From the NCBI RefSeq assembly GCF_905120345.1, contig NZ_CAJHOA010000009.1, positions 41,573-105,572 on the forward strand: a stretch of DNA of 64,000 bases, read 5' to 3'. Each line of letters begins with the position of its first letter. Positions within the stretch are counted from its first letter, which is position 1. A program made the translations under genes and the position numbers. Below, piece by piece: positions 9,391 to 20,128 of this stretch. The notes beneath the pieces are model-generated. The model had not been told where the DNA came from. It saw only the letters and a list, made by a program, of their open reading frames with translations, and did no database searches. Source of the DNA: Denitrificimonas caeni (GTDB lineage Bacteria > Pseudomonadota > Gammaproteobacteria > Pseudomonadales > Pseudomonadaceae).

Positions 9391-11223
9391 TTATTCGCCG
9401 CCTAAAAAACCTCCCGACTGACGATTCCATAAACGAGCATATAGACCATTTTTTGCCAATAACTCATGATGACTGCCCACTTCCACAATCTGCCCCTTAT
9501 CCATCACCACCAAGCGGTCCATCGCAGCAATAGTGGATAAACGGTGGGCAATCGCGATAACAGTCTTACCCGCCATTAAGTCATACAGACTTTCTTGAAT
9601 TGCCATTTCCACTTCAGAGTCCAAAGCGCTAGTGGCTTCATCGAGGAGCAAAATCGGCGCATCTTTGAGCATCACTCGGGCAATGGCAATGCGCTGGCGT
9701 TGGCCGCCGGACAGTTTAACCCCACGATCACCGACATAAGCGTCCAAGCCGCTGCGCCCTTTGGCATCGGATAATGACGGAATAAACTCTGCCGCTTGTG
9801 CGCGCTCAATGGCTTGCTGCAATTCTTCTTCTGTAGCCTCAGGACGGCCATAGACAATATTTTCGCGTACAGAACGATGCAACAATGAGGTGTCTTGGGT
9901 GACCATACCGATGTGCTGACGTAAGGATTGCTGACTGACTTTGGCAATGTCTTGACCATCAATCAAAATCTGCCCGCTGCTGACATCATAAAAACGCAGC
10001 AAAATATTCACTAGCGTAGATTTTCCGGCACCAGAGCGACCGACTAAACCGATTTTCTCGCCGGCTTTAATATGCAGATTAAAATCACTCATCAGCGGTG
10101 TGCCGTTACGGTAGGCAAAGTTCAGCTGTTTAAACTCGATGTCACCCTGGGTGACTTTAAGCTCAACGGCATCTGGCGCATCCAAGAGTTTTACCGGCGT
10201 ACTTATAGTGTTCATACCATCTTGTACGGTGCCGAGATTTTCAAAGAGCATGGTGGCTTCCCACATAATCCAATGCGACAAACCAATCAAACGCAGCGCC
10301 ATCGCAATTGCTGCCGCCACCGCTCCCACACCAATTAAATCTTGCTGCCACAGATACAAACTCAAAGCTGCGGTAGCGCCGACCAAGAGCATATTCAAGC
10401 TGTGGTTGAGCAGTTCTAAATAGCTGACCCAGCGCATTTGCGCATGCACCGTACCCATAAACTCTTGCATGGCTTGCTTGGCATAACGCGCTTCACGGCC
10501 ACCATGGGAAAACAATTTGACTGTAGCGATGTTGGAATAAGCATCGGTAATGCGCCCAGTCATCAACGAGCGCGCATCGGCTTGAGTACTGGCCAACTGC
10601 GCCATACGCGGGACAAACACGCGCAGCACTACGCCAAAAATCACTAACCAAGCGACAAAAGGCAGCAGTAGCCAGGCATCAAAACTCAGTAAAATAACTG
10701 CAGTAGTAAGAAAATAAATCACCACATAGACCAGCATTTCCGCGCAGATCATGATGGTATCGCGCACCGCCAAGGCGGTTTGCATAACCTTGGCGGAAAT
10801 TCGCCCAGCAAACTCATCTTGGTAAAACTGCATACTTTGACTGAGTAACAACTGATGAAACTGCCAACGCAAACGCATCGGCAAGACACCTTGCAAGGTC
10901 TGAAAACGCACATTACTGGCAAGCAGTACCCACAGTGGACTGAGGATAATCAGCGCCAACATAGCTAACAGCGGTGTGCTTTTTTCCGCCCAAAGCTGCG
11001 CTGGGCCATATTGATTCATCCAATCCACAATCAAGCCCATCATTTGAAACAAGACTGCTTCAAAGACACCAAGGCCTGCGTTAAATAACACCAGCACTAA
11101 CAGCCAAGGCCCAGCGCCACGTGCGCAGGCCCGAATAAAATGGCCAATCGTCACCTGTTTCACAACCAGCGGTTGTTCAGGATAAGGATCAATGCGCCGC
11201 TCAAACCAATCAAACCAAGCCAT
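9391..11223 (-). CDS. ABC exporter, fused membrane and ATPase domains
   Basis: 610-residue half-transporter of the MsbA/ABCB type that would work as a homodimer in the inner membrane. The first half holds about six membrane segments (for example PWLLVLVLFNAGLG and YVVIYFLTTAVILLSF). The ATPase domain shows Walker A GRSGAGKST, signature LSGGQRQR, Walker B ILLLDEATSALD and the switch histidine in IAHRLSTI. I start at ATG 11223 (MAWFDWFERRIDPYP) behind an AAGG ribosome site; the upstream extension to 11322 has no such support. The substrate is unknown; lipid, peptide or drug export are all possible. It is divergent from prfC. Confidence 0.85.
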   Translation of the reverse strand: MAWFDWFERRIDPYPEQPLVVKQVTIGHFIRACARGAGPWLLVLVLFNAGLGVFEAVLFQMMGLIVDWMNQYGPAQLWAEKSTPLLAMLALIILSPLWVLLASNVRFQTLQGVLPMRLRWQFHQLLLSQSMQFYQDEFAGRISAKVMQTALAVRDTIMICAEMLVYVVIYFLTTAVILLSFDAWLLLPFVAWLVIFGVVLRVFVPRMAQLASTQADARSLMTGRITDAYSNIATVKLFSHGGREARYAKQAMQEFMGTVHAQMRWVSYLELLNHSLNMLLVGATAALSLYLWQQDLIGVGAVAAAIAMALRLIGLSHWIMWEATMLFENLGTVQDGMNTISTPVKLLDAPDAVELKVTQGDIEFKQLNFAYRNGTPLMSDFNLHIKAGEKIGLVGRSGAGKSTLVNILLRFYDVSSGQILIDGQDIAKVSQQSLRQHIGMVTQDTSLLHRSVRENIVYGRPEATEEELQQAIERAQAAEFIPSLSDAKGRSGLDAYVGDRGVKLSGGQRQRIAIARVMLKDAPILLLDEATSALDSEVEMAIQESLYDLMAGKTVIAIAHRLSTIAAMDRLVVMDKGQIVEVGSHHELLAKNGLYARLWNRQSGGFLGGE

Positions 11224-11371
11224 ACATAACCTTGTCAAAAAAAGTGATCCACACTGCTCATCACCTATCAAACCACACAGCGCAGCTAAGCCAACTAGTT
11301 TAACCCAATCAGCCATAAGCACTGCGTATTTGCGTCTTTACAAGATTTAATCAGCGATTAAGCGCGCCTAT

Positions 11372-11401
11372 TTCCAACTGAGTGGGTAACTCCGCTATAA
11401 T
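11372..11401 (+). promoter_or_regulatory. Probable sigma-70 promoter of prfC
   Basis: A consensus -10 hexamer TATAAT at 11396-11401 lies 43 bp before the prfC start. The best -35 candidate is weak (TTCCAA, 11372-11377, 18-bp spacer). Confidence 0.45.
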
Positions 11402-11444
11402 TACCGGCTAATTTTTGATCTTTTGATTTTGAGGCACTATCAGC

Positions 11445-13028
11445 ATGAGCAAACAGGCTGCCGAAGTCGCGAAACGTCGTACGTTCGCTATTATTGCCCA
11501 CCCGGACGCCGGTAAAACCACCATTACCGAACGCTTATTGCTGATGGGACAGGCCATTTCCGTTGCCGGTACGGTCAAATCACGTAAGTCTGACCGCCAC
11601 GCCACCTCTGACTGGATGGCCATGGAGCAGCAACGGGGTATTTCCATTACCACCTCAGTGATGCAGTTTCCTTACCGCAAGCACATGATCAATCTGCTCG
11701 ACACCCCGGGTCACGAAGACTTCTCGGAAGATACGTATCGTACACTCACCGCGGTCGACAGTGCTTTGATGATGATCGACGGCGGTAAAGGGGTTGAGCC
11801 ACGCACTATCGCCTTGATGAATGTCTGTCGGATGCGTGATACGCCGATTATCAGCTTTATCAATAAAATGGACCGTGATATTCGTGACCCGATTGAGTTG
11901 CTCGATGAAATTGAAGCGGTACTCGGTATTAAAGCAGCGCCCATCACTTGGCCGATTGGCTGTTACCGTGAATTTAAAGGCGTGTATCACCTCACCGATG
12001 ATGTGATTTATGTCTACACCTCAGGTCATGGCCATGAACGTACTGAAGCGAAACTGATTAAAGGTCTCGATAGCGATGAAGCGCGTGCGCATATCGGGGA
12101 CCTATACGATAAATTTGTCGAAGACCTCGAACTGGTTCAAGGCGCTTGCCATGAGTTTGATCATGACCAGTTTCTTAAAGGCAAAATGACACCCGTATTC
12201 TTCGGTACTGCCTTGGGCAACTTTGGTGTGGACCATGTTCTTGATGCCTTTGTTGATTGGGCACCACCGCCACAGCCACGTACGGCGCTGGAGCGTGAAG
12301 TACGCCCAGAGGACGAAAAGTTCAGCGGCTTTGTCTTTAAAATTCAAGCCAATATGGACCCGCGCCACCGTGACCGCATTGCCTTTATGCGCGTGTGCTC
12401 AGGTAAATATGAGCAAGGTATGAAAATGCGTCATGTGCGCATCAATAAAGAGATTCGTATTGCCGATGCGCTGACCTTCTTCTCCAGTGAGCGTGAACGT
12501 TTAGAAGAAGCTTATGCCGGCGATATTATTGGTCTACACAACCACGGCACCATTCAAATTGGCGATACCTTTACCGAAGATGAAGATTTGTCCTTTACCG
12601 GTGTTCCACACTTTGCGCCAGAATTGTTCCGCCGTGTCCGTCTAGCCGACCCATTGCGTGCTAAGCAACTGCGCCAAGGTCTGCAAGAGCTGGCTGAAGA
12701 AGGGGCAACGCAAGTATTTTTCCCGCAGCGCAACAACGATATTATTCTCGGTGCCATTGGTGTGTTGCAGTTCGATGTGGTGTTTAGTCGCCTGAAAGAA
12801 GAATACAAAGTGGCCTTTATCTACGAAAATATTAACGTCTGGTCAGCGCGCTGGATTGAGTGTGACGATAAGAAAAAGCTGCAAGAGTTTAAAGATAAAG
12901 CCCATGAAAACTTATCCATTGATGGCGGTGGTCATCTCACCTATCTTGCCCCAACTCGGGTCAACTTAAGTTTGATGGAAGAACGCTGGCCGGATATTAA
13001 GTTCTTATCAGCACGCGAATCGCACTAA
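11445..13028 (+). CDS. prfC: Peptide chain release factor 3
   Basis: Ribosomal GTPase of 527 residues that recycles RF1 and RF2 after peptide release. The G domain shows AHPDAGKTT (G1), RGISITTS (G2), DTPGHEDF (G3) and NKMDRD (G4), followed by the domain II/III region to [13 protein letters not shown]. Length and motifs are normal. The ATG has a GAGG ribosome site 11 nt upstream. A strong terminator follows 46 bp after the stop, so it is mainly monocistronic. Confidence 0.96.
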   Translation: MSKQAAEVAKRRTFAIIAHPDAGKTTITERLLLMGQAISVAGTVKSRKSDRHATSDWMAMEQQRGISITTSVMQFPYRKHMINLLDTPGHEDFSEDTYRTLTAVDSALMMIDGGKGVEPRTIALMNVCRMRDTPIISFINKMDRDIRDPIELLDEIEAVLGIKAAPITWPIGCYREFKGVYHLTDDVIYVYTSGHGHERTEAKLIKGLDSDEARAHIGDLYDKFVEDLELVQGACHEFDHDQFLKGKMTPVFFGTALGNFGVDHVLDAFVDWAPPPQPRTALEREVRPEDEKFSGFVFKIQANMDPRHRDRIAFMRVCSGKYEQGMKMRHVRINKEIRIADALTFFSSERERLEEAYAGDIIGLHNHGTIQIGDTFTEDEDLSFTGVPHFAPELFRRVRLADPLRAKQLRQGLQELAEEGATQVFFPQRNNDIILGAIGVLQFDVVFSRLKEEYKVAFIYENINVWSARWIECDDKKKLQEFKDKAHENLSIDGGGHLTYLAPTRVNLSLMEERWPDIKFLSARESH

Positions 13029-13073
13029 GCTCAATCAGCAACACTGGACTTACTCAACTGTGAGTCCCACTCT

Positions 13074-13102
13074 AAAAGCGCAGGTTTAGCCTGCGCTTTT
13101 TT
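13074..13102 (+). terminator. Rho-independent terminator after prfC
   Basis: AAAAGCGCAGG and its complement flank a short loop and are followed by TTTTTT ending at 13102. It is GC-rich and ends 14 bp before the tatD start. Confidence 0.9.
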
Positions 13103-13116
13103 GTTGGAGCGTCTTC

Positions 13117-13914
13117 ATGTTATTGATTGATAGCCACTGCCATCTGGATTTCCCCGCTTTTGATCACGACCGTGAAGCGGTGATTGCTCGCAGCCAAGCG
13201 CTGGGTGTGGAGAAAATGATTGTGATCGGTGTCACCCGTCAGCATTGGCCGCGCTTATGCAATACCGTAGAGAACACCGCAGGTTTATATGCTGCCTTCG
13301 GTCTACACCCCTACTTTCTCGCTGAGCATCAAGATAAGGATATTCAGGCGCTAGTTGAGCAGTTGAGCCGCTATCAAGATCATCCCAAACTGTGTGCGGT
13401 CGGTGAAATTGGTCTCGATTTCTTCTTAAAAGAGCTCGATCCGCAGCAGCAAATTCGTTTATTTGAGCAGCAACTGACAATCGCAGCGGAGTTTAACTTA
13501 CCGGTGATTATCCACTCGCGGCGCGCCAACGCACAGGTCACTGTCAGCTTAAAACAAGCCAAGCTGCCGCGCGCGGGCATTATTCATGCATTTTCTGGCA
13601 GTTATGAAGAAGCCTTGGAATATATCAAGCTGGGCTTTTTACTGGGCTTTGGTGGTGCTGCGACGTGGTCACGCGCCACCCGTTTACAAGCCGTACTCAA
13701 GCGCCTGCCCATCGACAGTATTGCCTTAGAAACAGACAGTCCTGATATGCCACCGCAGTGGTTAGCAGGGCAACGCAACAGTCCTGAGCAACTCCCGCAG
13801 ATTTGCCAGCAATTGGCGCAAATCTGCGGGATGTCCAGTTCAGCGTTTGCCGCACAGACGACAAAAAACGTGCAGCGCTTGTTTGGCTGGAACAGCTCAG
13901 CCTTGACCGGCTAA
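13117..13914 (+). CDS. TatD-family metal-dependent hydrolase
   Basis: 265-residue TIM-barrel hydrolase of the TatD family, whose studied members are metal-dependent DNases or D-aminoacyl-tRNA/quality-control enzymes. Metal ligands are visible: HCH at His7 and His9, Glu in GEIGLD, His in IIHSRRA, His in IIHAFSG and Asp in ETDSPDM. The GGAG ribosome site begins only a few bases after the T tract of the prfC terminator. This implies either read-through from prfC or a promoter overlapping the terminator. The stop overlaps the stop of the convergent chemoreceptor gene. Which TatD paralogue it is cannot be decided from sequence alone. Confidence 0.88.
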   Translation: MLLIDSHCHLDFPAFDHDREAVIARSQALGVEKMIVIGVTRQHWPRLCNTVENTAGLYAAFGLHPYFLAEHQDKDIQALVEQLSRYQDHPKLCAVGEIGLDFFLKELDPQQQIRLFEQQLTIAAEFNLPVIIHSRRANAQVTVSLKQAKLPRAGIIHAFSGSYEEALEYIKLGFLLGFGGAATWSRATRLQAVLKRLPIDSIALETDSPDMPPQWLAGQRNSPEQLPQICQQLAQICGMSSSAFAAQTTKNVQRLFGWNSSALTG

Positions 13915-15941
13915 ATTTTAAAAGCATTGATCAAGGTTTTTAGATACTCCACTTGCCCACTCATATCCTGACTGGCCTGTGCAGTTTCATCAGCGCCTTG
14001 TGCAGTCAACTCACCGGTTTGATTAATTTGCACAATCGTTTGATCAATATCGTGCGCCACTGCGGTTTGCTGTTCAGCAGCGGCGGCAATTTGTTGAATT
14101 TGATCAACAATCATCCCAACAGCCGCGAGAATATTTTCTAACGCGCTCTGCACATCAACCGACTGCGCCACAGTTTCATCCGCCATTAAATGGCTGCTAC
14201 TCATCGCCTTAACAGCAGAGCTGACACCACTGTGCAGTTGACTGATCATCTGTTCGATTTCTTCTGTGGATTGCTGCGTGCGTCGCGCTAGATTACGCAC
14301 TTCATCAGCCACCACCGCAAAGCCACGACCTTGCTCACCGGCACGCGCCGCTTCAATCGCCGCATTCAACGCCAACAAGTTAGTTTGCTCAGCAATGCCT
14401 TTAATCACGTCCAGCACTTGACCAATCGATTTACTATTGGTCGCTAGCTGATTAATCACCAGCACTGAAGTGTTGATTTCCTGCGCAAGCTTTTGGATGC
14501 TGCTCACTTGCTGCTCAACTCGCGCGCGTCCGGTCACTGTTTCATCGTTGACACTCTGAGCGTTACTCACTGCAGCCGCAGCACTATTGGCCACTTCTTG
14601 TGAGGTGGCGGACATTTCATTCATTGCTGTCGCCACTTGCTCAATTTGTGCACGCTGCTGAGTCACCGCTTCACTGCTTTGCGTGGAGACACGCTCAACT
14701 CGTGTTGCTTGTCCTTCGACATCCTCTACAGTGCCATTGACGTGTTTAAGTAAGGCATGAATACGCTGCACCGTTTGATTAAAGGCTGCGCCTAACTCTC
14801 CAATTTCATCACGACTTTGCACATTAAAATGTGCAGTTAAATCACCTGCGGCAACGCGATCCATTACCTGACCAAGACTGCGTAAACTCGCTCGAGTCGA
14901 GATATAAAACGCGCCATACAGATAGCCTATCAACAAAAAAACTGCGACTAAGGCAATGATCAACAGCATCATTTGCAAACGATAACTGATCAGTCGCGCA
15001 TCCAGCAAAGCATCTAAATAACGCACAGTTTGACTATTTAAGTGGTGGGTTTTATTAATTAAGGCCGATGTTTGCTGAAACAGCGTATGCCAAGGCTTAT
15101 CCAAAGAATCCGCTAAAATCACTTCGTTCTCGAGCAAACGTAAACTCTCGAGCAGGGTTGCACGACTCTCAGTAGCTAAACCACTGAGCGCACTATACGC
15201 GGCGGTACTCCCAGCTAAAGCCTCTGTGAGCTTCATATCGTACTCGGCATCGAGCTTTTCAAGACTCAACTGTAAGTCGTCTAAGCGGCGACTGTTTGTC
15301 GAGTCCAAGTAGCCTCGAGCCATTGACAAGCTGGCTACAGCACGCCCATCACCTAAGCTGAGCGTGACCTCTGGCGTCACCTCAGTGATCAAGGCCACCA
15401 ATTGCCGTACCTCTAGCTGCGGGTCCTGACTGAGCCCCGTTTGGCTGGCGATAAAACGATTAAACAGCACACCTCTGGCTAATAATTCGCTGGCTAAGAC
15501 AGCTCTGTTTTGTAAAGATGCCTCACTGCGGATAGTCACTAAGCGCTCTAATAACTGATCGCGTTTCAACACAAAATCGGCACGTTGTTCTTCATCACCT
15601 TGCAGCAACTCTAACGCTTGCCATTGATTCGCGATGTCCTGCTGCAAGCCCTCAACCCGCTGCTCTAATTCGCCGGTGGCACCACCCTGACCAATCACCG
15701 CATTGATACGTAGCAAATCATGCCAAGCTTCCAGTTGCGCAGTAATTTTTAAGCTTGCATCTAGCTGCTGTAGGCCATTCACTTCAGCTTGGGTATGGAT
15801 AAAATCCAGATATGAATCGCGCACTAAATAAAAATTAGTCACTAGCATGGGTAAAAAAAACAGTGCGCTAATCAAGCTAAACTTCATGCCAAAACTTAAA
15901 CGATTCATCAGCTTAATCGCTGGATAGAGTAGTATTTTCAA
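13911..15941 (-). CDS. Methyl-accepting chemotaxis protein with periplasmic domain
   Basis: 676-residue chemoreceptor. The first membrane segment is [21 protein letters not shown] long periplasmic helical domain (about residues 45-320) follows, then a second segment [18 protein letters not shown] and a HAMP domain. The signalling domain has the tip [18 protein letters not shown] place the start at TTG 15941 ([18 protein letters not shown]), preceded by a GGGGG purine run; the first TTG (15953) and ATG 15908 are less likely. The ligand is unknown. Its stop overlaps that of tatD by 4 bp, so any termination signal must lie inside tatD. Confidence 0.85.
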   Translation of the reverse strand: MKILLYPAIKLMNRLSFGMKFSLISALFFLPMLVTNFYLVRDSYLDFIHTQAEVNGLQQLDASLKITAQLEAWHDLLRINAVIGQGGATGELEQRVEGLQQDIANQWQALELLQGDEEQRADFVLKRDQLLERLVTIRSEASLQNRAVLASELLARGVLFNRFIASQTGLSQDPQLEVRQLVALITEVTPEVTLSLGDGRAVASLSMARGYLDSTNSRRLDDLQLSLEKLDAEYDMKLTEALAGSTAAYSALSGLATESRATLLESLRLLENEVILADSLDKPWHTLFQQTSALINKTHHLNSQTVRYLDALLDARLISYRLQMMLLIIALVAVFLLIGYLYGAFYISTRASLRSLGQVMDRVAAGDLTAHFNVQSRDEIGELGAAFNQTVQRIHALLKHVNGTVEDVEGQATRVERVSTQSSEAVTQQRAQIEQVATAMNEMSATSQEVANSAAAAVSNAQSVNDETVTGRARVEQQVSSIQKLAQEINTSVLVINQLATNSKSIGQVLDVIKGIAEQTNLLALNAAIEAARAGEQGRGFAVVADEVRNLARRTQQSTEEIEQMISQLHSGVSSAVKAMSSSHLMADETVAQSVDVQSALENILAAVGMIVDQIQQIAAAAEQQTAVAHDIDQTIVQINQTGELTAQGADETAQASQDMSGQVEYLKTLINAFKI

Positions 15942-16218
15942 AGCAGCCCCCAAGTCTTTCTTATTTTATATTGGCATCGTAACAGCGAACTAAGCTCAGT
16001 AAATCGTTATATTTTTATGACCGTACAGTCTCTTTACTGGAACGGTTTAGACTGCCACGTCTATCGCTCAAACTATCGACTCAGAGGCTGACAACTTAAA
16101 CCCAGAGGGGAAAAGTTTGACATCTCCACACAGGCACTTTTAACTATGCCGATAGTTATACTCGCCTTCTGCTGTGCTTAACGCGGCACGCTATATTTGT
16201 ATTTTCTACACAGGCTTA

Positions 16219-18606
16219 ATGATGATGAAACGTTTTTTTATTTTTTGCACTGTGCTGCTTGGCTGCAGCGCATTAGCGGCCGCTTGGTATGTGCAAGATA
16301 AACGTCCACAACGCTCAGGCAATCTACAACTAACAGAGCTCAGCGCAGCCGTTGATGTGCATTACGATGAGCGCGGTGTGCCGCATATTAAAGCGCAAAC
16401 CGAACTGGATGCTTATCGTACACTGGGTTATGTCCACGCCCAGGATCGCCTCTTTCAAATGGAAATCATGCGTCGTTTAGCTCGCGGCGAACTCTCTGAA
16501 ATTCTGGGTGAAAAAACCGTCAAACTCGACCGTTTATTCCGCACCTTGCGTCTGCATCAACATGCTCAGCAATATGTACAAAAAATTGATTTAGACAGCG
16601 CGCCTGCGCAAGCGCTACAGGCCTATCTCGATGGTATTAATCAATACCAAGCACAAGGCCCGAAACCGTTGGAGTTTGATTTACTCGGAATAAGCCCACG
16701 CCCCTATACCATGGAAGATACCATCAGTATTGCTGGCTATTTAGCCTACAGTTTTGCCGCGGCATTTCGTACCGAGCCCACCCTAAGCTATATTCGCCAA
16801 GAACTGGGTGAAGACTACTTATCTATCTTTGACCTCAAAACACCCAGCGGCGGCGCGCTACCCCAGTTAGCGCTAACAGATTCAGACTGGTCACATCTAC
16901 ACAGCTTGGCACAGCTCAGCCAAGAGGCAATATTTGCTGCCGGCTTACCACAATTTGAAGGCAGTAATGCTTGGGTGCTAAACGGTTCCAAAACAGCCAG
17001 TGGTAAACCCTTATTAGCTGGCGATCCACACATCAGCTTCTCGGTACCCGCCGTCTGGTACGAAGCCCACTTGCAAGCACCTGGCTTTGAATTGTACGGC
17101 CATTTCCAAGCGCTTAACCCTTTTGCTCTACTGGGCCACAACCAAGAGTTTGGTTGGTCAGTCACGATGTTTCAAAATGATGACCTCGACCTTATTGCGC
17201 TAAAGAGCAACCCTGAAGACCCACAACAAGTTTGGCAAAATGGTCAATGGCAAGCATTGGATAGCCAAACCCAATGGATTGTTATTAAAGACCAAGAACC
17301 ACAGCAGTTAATCCTATATAACTCAGCCTACGGCCCCATTATTAATGATATTTTAAACGATCAAGAGAGTGATACGCCGATTGCCATGTGGTGGACTTTC
17401 TTAGAAACAGAAAACCCTATTTTGGATGCCTTTTATGAACTCAATCGTGCCAATACTATGGATAAAGCGCGCCAAGCAGCCAGTAAAATACATGCCCCTG
17501 GTCTGAATATTGTCTGGGCCAACGCCCAAAATGATATTGCCTGGTGGGCAGCCGCAAAAATGCCAATCCGCGATAAATCAGCACAACCATCGTTCATTCT
17601 CGACAGCCAAACAGCTGCCAGTAAAAAATACGGTTTTTATCCATTTAGCGCTAATCCACATGAAGAAAACCCAGCGCGTGGTTATATTATCTCGGCTAAT
17701 TTTTTACCCGCCTCGCCCAAAAAAGTACCGTTACCGGGTTACTACAACTTAGCCGATCGCGGCGCACAGTTGATCGAGCAACTCAGTCAGTCGAATATGC
17801 AGTGGGATATAAAAAATAGCCAAGCAGTACAACTGGGTGACCGTACGGGTTACGCCCAACGTTTACTCCAGCCGTTGCTAGAGGATTTACAGGCCTGCGC
17901 GCGCGGTACTGAAGAAAAAAAACTGATCCAACAACTCAGTGTTTGGCAGGGTAACTATCCCATCAACAGCTACCTACCCACACTCTTTACTGAATTCACC
18001 TACCAGCTTTTACAAGCGGCCATGCTCGACGAACTGGGTGGCAGCGTCTTTAATAACTTAATGAATACTCGGATTATCGATAGCGCCTTGCCTTTGTTAG
18101 CTGCCGATCCGCAATCGCCTTGGTGGAACAATCATCGCAACGCTGAAATACAAACTCGGCAACAAGTGGTTGCCCAAGCATGGCAAGCCACACTACTGCA
18201 CTTACGCACAACCTTTGGCGTTGACCCCAATGATTGGCTCTGGGGCACAGCACATACTCTGACTCACAAGCACCCCTTAGGTCAGCAATCACCATTAGAC
18301 AGCTTGCTCAATATTGGCCGATTTGCAGCGCCGGGTGGCCATGAGTTACCTAATAACTTGTCCAGTGGTTACAGCAGTGCACCTTGGGCCGTCGCTTACG
18401 GTCCATCGACACGCAGGATTATCGATTTTGCCAGTCCCGAGCAAGCGCTGGTCGTTAACCCTGTGGGACAAAGCGGCGTACGTTTCGATCGTCACTATGA
18501 CGACCAAGCCCAAACCTATATACAAGGTCAATACTTTCAGTCACATCTTGCCGAAAAGGATATTCAACAGAACACGCAAAGTACCTTACGTTTGCTGCCG
18601 CAATAA
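16219..18606 (+). CDS. Penicillin acylase-family Ntn hydrolase
   Basis: 795-residue exported enzyme of the penicillin amidase S45 superfamily, which includes acyl-homoserine-lactone acylases. The precursor is expected to cleave itself before Ser249 in FEGSNAW, giving a small alpha and a large beta subunit with Ser as nucleophile. HISFSVPAVWYEAHL and NPFALLGHNQEFGWSVT follow as in the family. The N-terminus FFIFCTVLLGC ends in a possible lipobox cysteine, so it may be a lipoprotein or signal-anchored. Three adjacent ATG codons (16219, 16222, 16225) are possible starts after a short AGG. Substrate (beta-lactam, acyl-homoserine lactone or other amide) is not predictable. Confidence 0.85.
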   Translation: MMMKRFFIFCTVLLGCSALAAAWYVQDKRPQRSGNLQLTELSAAVDVHYDERGVPHIKAQTELDAYRTLGYVHAQDRLFQMEIMRRLARGELSEILGEKTVKLDRLFRTLRLHQHAQQYVQKIDLDSAPAQALQAYLDGINQYQAQGPKPLEFDLLGISPRPYTMEDTISIAGYLAYSFAAAFRTEPTLSYIRQELGEDYLSIFDLKTPSGGALPQLALTDSDWSHLHSLAQLSQEAIFAAGLPQFEGSNAWVLNGSKTASGKPLLAGDPHISFSVPAVWYEAHLQAPGFELYGHFQALNPFALLGHNQEFGWSVTMFQNDDLDLIALKSNPEDPQQVWQNGQWQALDSQTQWIVIKDQEPQQLILYNSAYGPIINDILNDQESDTPIAMWWTFLETENPILDAFYELNRANTMDKARQAASKIHAPGLNIVWANAQNDIAWWAAAKMPIRDKSAQPSFILDSQTAASKKYGFYPFSANPHEENPARGYIISANFLPASPKKVPLPGYYNLADRGAQLIEQLSQSNMQWDIKNSQAVQLGDRTGYAQRLLQPLLEDLQACARGTEEKKLIQQLSVWQGNYPINSYLPTLFTEFTYQLLQAAMLDELGGSVFNNLMNTRIIDSALPLLAADPQSPWWNNHRNAEIQTRQQVVAQAWQATLLHLRTTFGVDPNDWLWGTAHTLTHKHPLGQQSPLDSLLNIGRFAAPGGHELPNNLSSGYSSAPWAVAYGPSTRRIIDFASPEQALVVNPVGQSGVRFDRHYDDQAQTYIQGQYFQSHLAEKDIQQNTQSTLRLLPQ

Positions 18607-18652
18607 ACGTAACGAGAGTCACCTCAGGCCTCGGGCCTGAGATGACCTCTAC

Positions 18653-19402
18653 TTAAATTCCCGCAGGATTCAAGACAACCTGCTTATGTCCCACCCATGC
18701 AGAGCTATGTTGTGCGTCCTTGTTTAACACGTTGTGAGTTTGCTCTTGCCACCAATTCGCAACTTTACACCACGCTAAAGACCGAGTACTGCAGGCACCG
18801 CTGGCTAACGCCTGCTTAATGGCCGCTACATCGACATTTTCAAGATAACGAGTTGCTCCAGCCATACGCTGTTCACCGCCATAACCTTGCTGCATTTCGG
18901 CCATCGCAGCGGCTTTACTCCAACCTTCAAACACCATTCGATACATCGCCGCAATCAGTCCGGTACGGTTCTGTCCGTGCTTACAATGCATCAGCACTGC
19001 ACCTTTTTGTTGCGCGCTGGCAATACTGCGCAGTACTCGCAGCACGTCAACATCATCAATACGATCAGTGCGTAAAGGGATCTGCACCTGCGCAATGCTG
19101 TCATCTTGCAGCCAAGTACTGTCGGGTTTTTGATAAAAATTAATCACCGTTTTAATATTTTGCTGCTGCAGCCATGGCACATCATCTTCTCGCGGTAAAG
19201 CGCTGCGGTAGAGCACATCACTCATTTTATATAAGTGATAGCTAGCATCCACCGATTGCGCCCATTGTGTCGGACGCGGCTCAGCGCTACTCAATATTGC
19301 TAGCGATAACTCAGACTCAGAAGTTTGCACATAGTGGCGCACAACAAGGCTGCCGATCAGCACCACCAGCAGTGCCGCGAACGTATAGAGGTAGCGTTTC
19401 AT
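18653..19402 (-). CDS. Membrane-anchored dual-specificity-type phosphatase
   Basis: 249-residue cysteine phosphatase. An N-terminal membrane anchor (LYTFAALLVVLIGSLVV) precedes a periplasmic catalytic domain with the CX5R signature HCKHGQNRTG (Cys140, Arg146). Asp in the RTDRIDD stretch could be the general acid. It is the last gene of a three-gene operon with a PAP2 phosphatase (4-bp overlap, ATGA) and an alkaline-phosphatase-fold transferase, opposite colRS. That context points to dephosphorylation of an envelope lipid or saccharide rather than of a protein. I recall the same trio in the P. putida ColR regulon. Confidence 0.82.
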   Translation of the reverse strand: MKRYLYTFAALLVVLIGSLVVRHYVQTSESELSLAILSSAEPRPTQWAQSVDASYHLYKMSDVLYRSALPREDDVPWLQQQNIKTVINFYQKPDSTWLQDDSIAQVQIPLRTDRIDDVDVLRVLRSIASAQQKGAVLMHCKHGQNRTGLIAAMYRMVFEGWSKAAAMAEMQQGYGGEQRMAGATRYLENVDVAAIKQALASGACSTRSLAWCKVANWWQEQTHNVLNKDAQHSSAWVGHKQVVLNPAGI

Positions 19403-20127
19403 CGTGCCACCTGCGCAATAAGCTCAGACTTAGCGCAGCTGCTGCTGCTGCGATATAACAACAACCCATAGCAGAGCGTACAAATTAGCCAATCAAATAA
19501 AAACGTCCACAAATTATGTGAGAAGAAATGCGCACCCTGTAACATCCGTCCCAGCGAAAAGATCGAACCTAAAGTGATGGCAAAGACTAAACAAACCTTC
19601 GCCGTACGCGGTTTAATATCACGTAAGGCAAAAAATAAGGCCATCAGTGAAAAACCAGCTGAAGCATGCCCGCCAGGCCAGCAACGACCTGGATTAGCGG
19701 TTACTGGGCGAGCCTCAAGCAAACCGGAATACAACTCTTGCCCACCAAACTCCTGCAAGCTCCATGGGCATTGCACGCCAGTCAACGTCTTCAGTGGGGT
19801 CACTAAGGCCGTCGAGATTCCCAACGCCAAAACCACATACCCCAGCCGACGGCGCCACACCCGTAATCTCTGCGCAACGAAACTGAGGACGAAGCCAGCA
19901 ATGGCCAACACTCCAAAAGCGATAACCACTTGCTTAGCGCGATCATGTAAAACGTCTTCTAAGAAAAAGCTTTTTGCTCCAATAAAACCACTATTGGGTT
20001 CATACATCAGTCGAGCTAAACCCAGATCAAGCGCGTGTGGCTCAAATATTAATAAGCCCGCCATCAGTAATAAAGGAATCGATAACGCATACTTAAAATT
20101 GAAAGGGTGTACGGTTAAAGTACTCAT
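19399..20127 (-). CDS. PAP2-family membrane phosphatase
   Basis: 242-residue inner-membrane lipid phosphatase of the PAP2 superfamily with about five to six hydrophobic segments. The conserved central motif is PGGHASAGFS, and LGRMLQGAHFFSHNLW supplies the third motif with the catalytic histidine. PLKTLTGVQCPW stands where the first motif should be. Relatives remove phosphate from lipid A or undecaprenyl pyrophosphate. It sits between the transferase (1-bp gap) and the Cys-phosphatase (4-bp overlap), so the three are almost certainly translated from one message. Substrate unknown. Confidence 0.85.
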   Translation of the reverse strand: MSTLTVHPFNFKYALSIPLLLMAGLLIFEPHALDLGLARLMYEPNSGFIGAKSFFLEDVLHDRAKQVVIAFGVLAIAGFVLSFVAQRLRVWRRRLGYVVLALGISTALVTPLKTLTGVQCPWSLQEFGGQELYSGLLEARPVTANPGRCWPGGHASAGFSLMALFFALRDIKPRTAKVCLVFAITLGSIFSLGRMLQGAHFFSHNLWTFLFDWLICTLCYGLLLYRSSSSCAKSELIAQVAR

Positions 20128-20128
20128 A

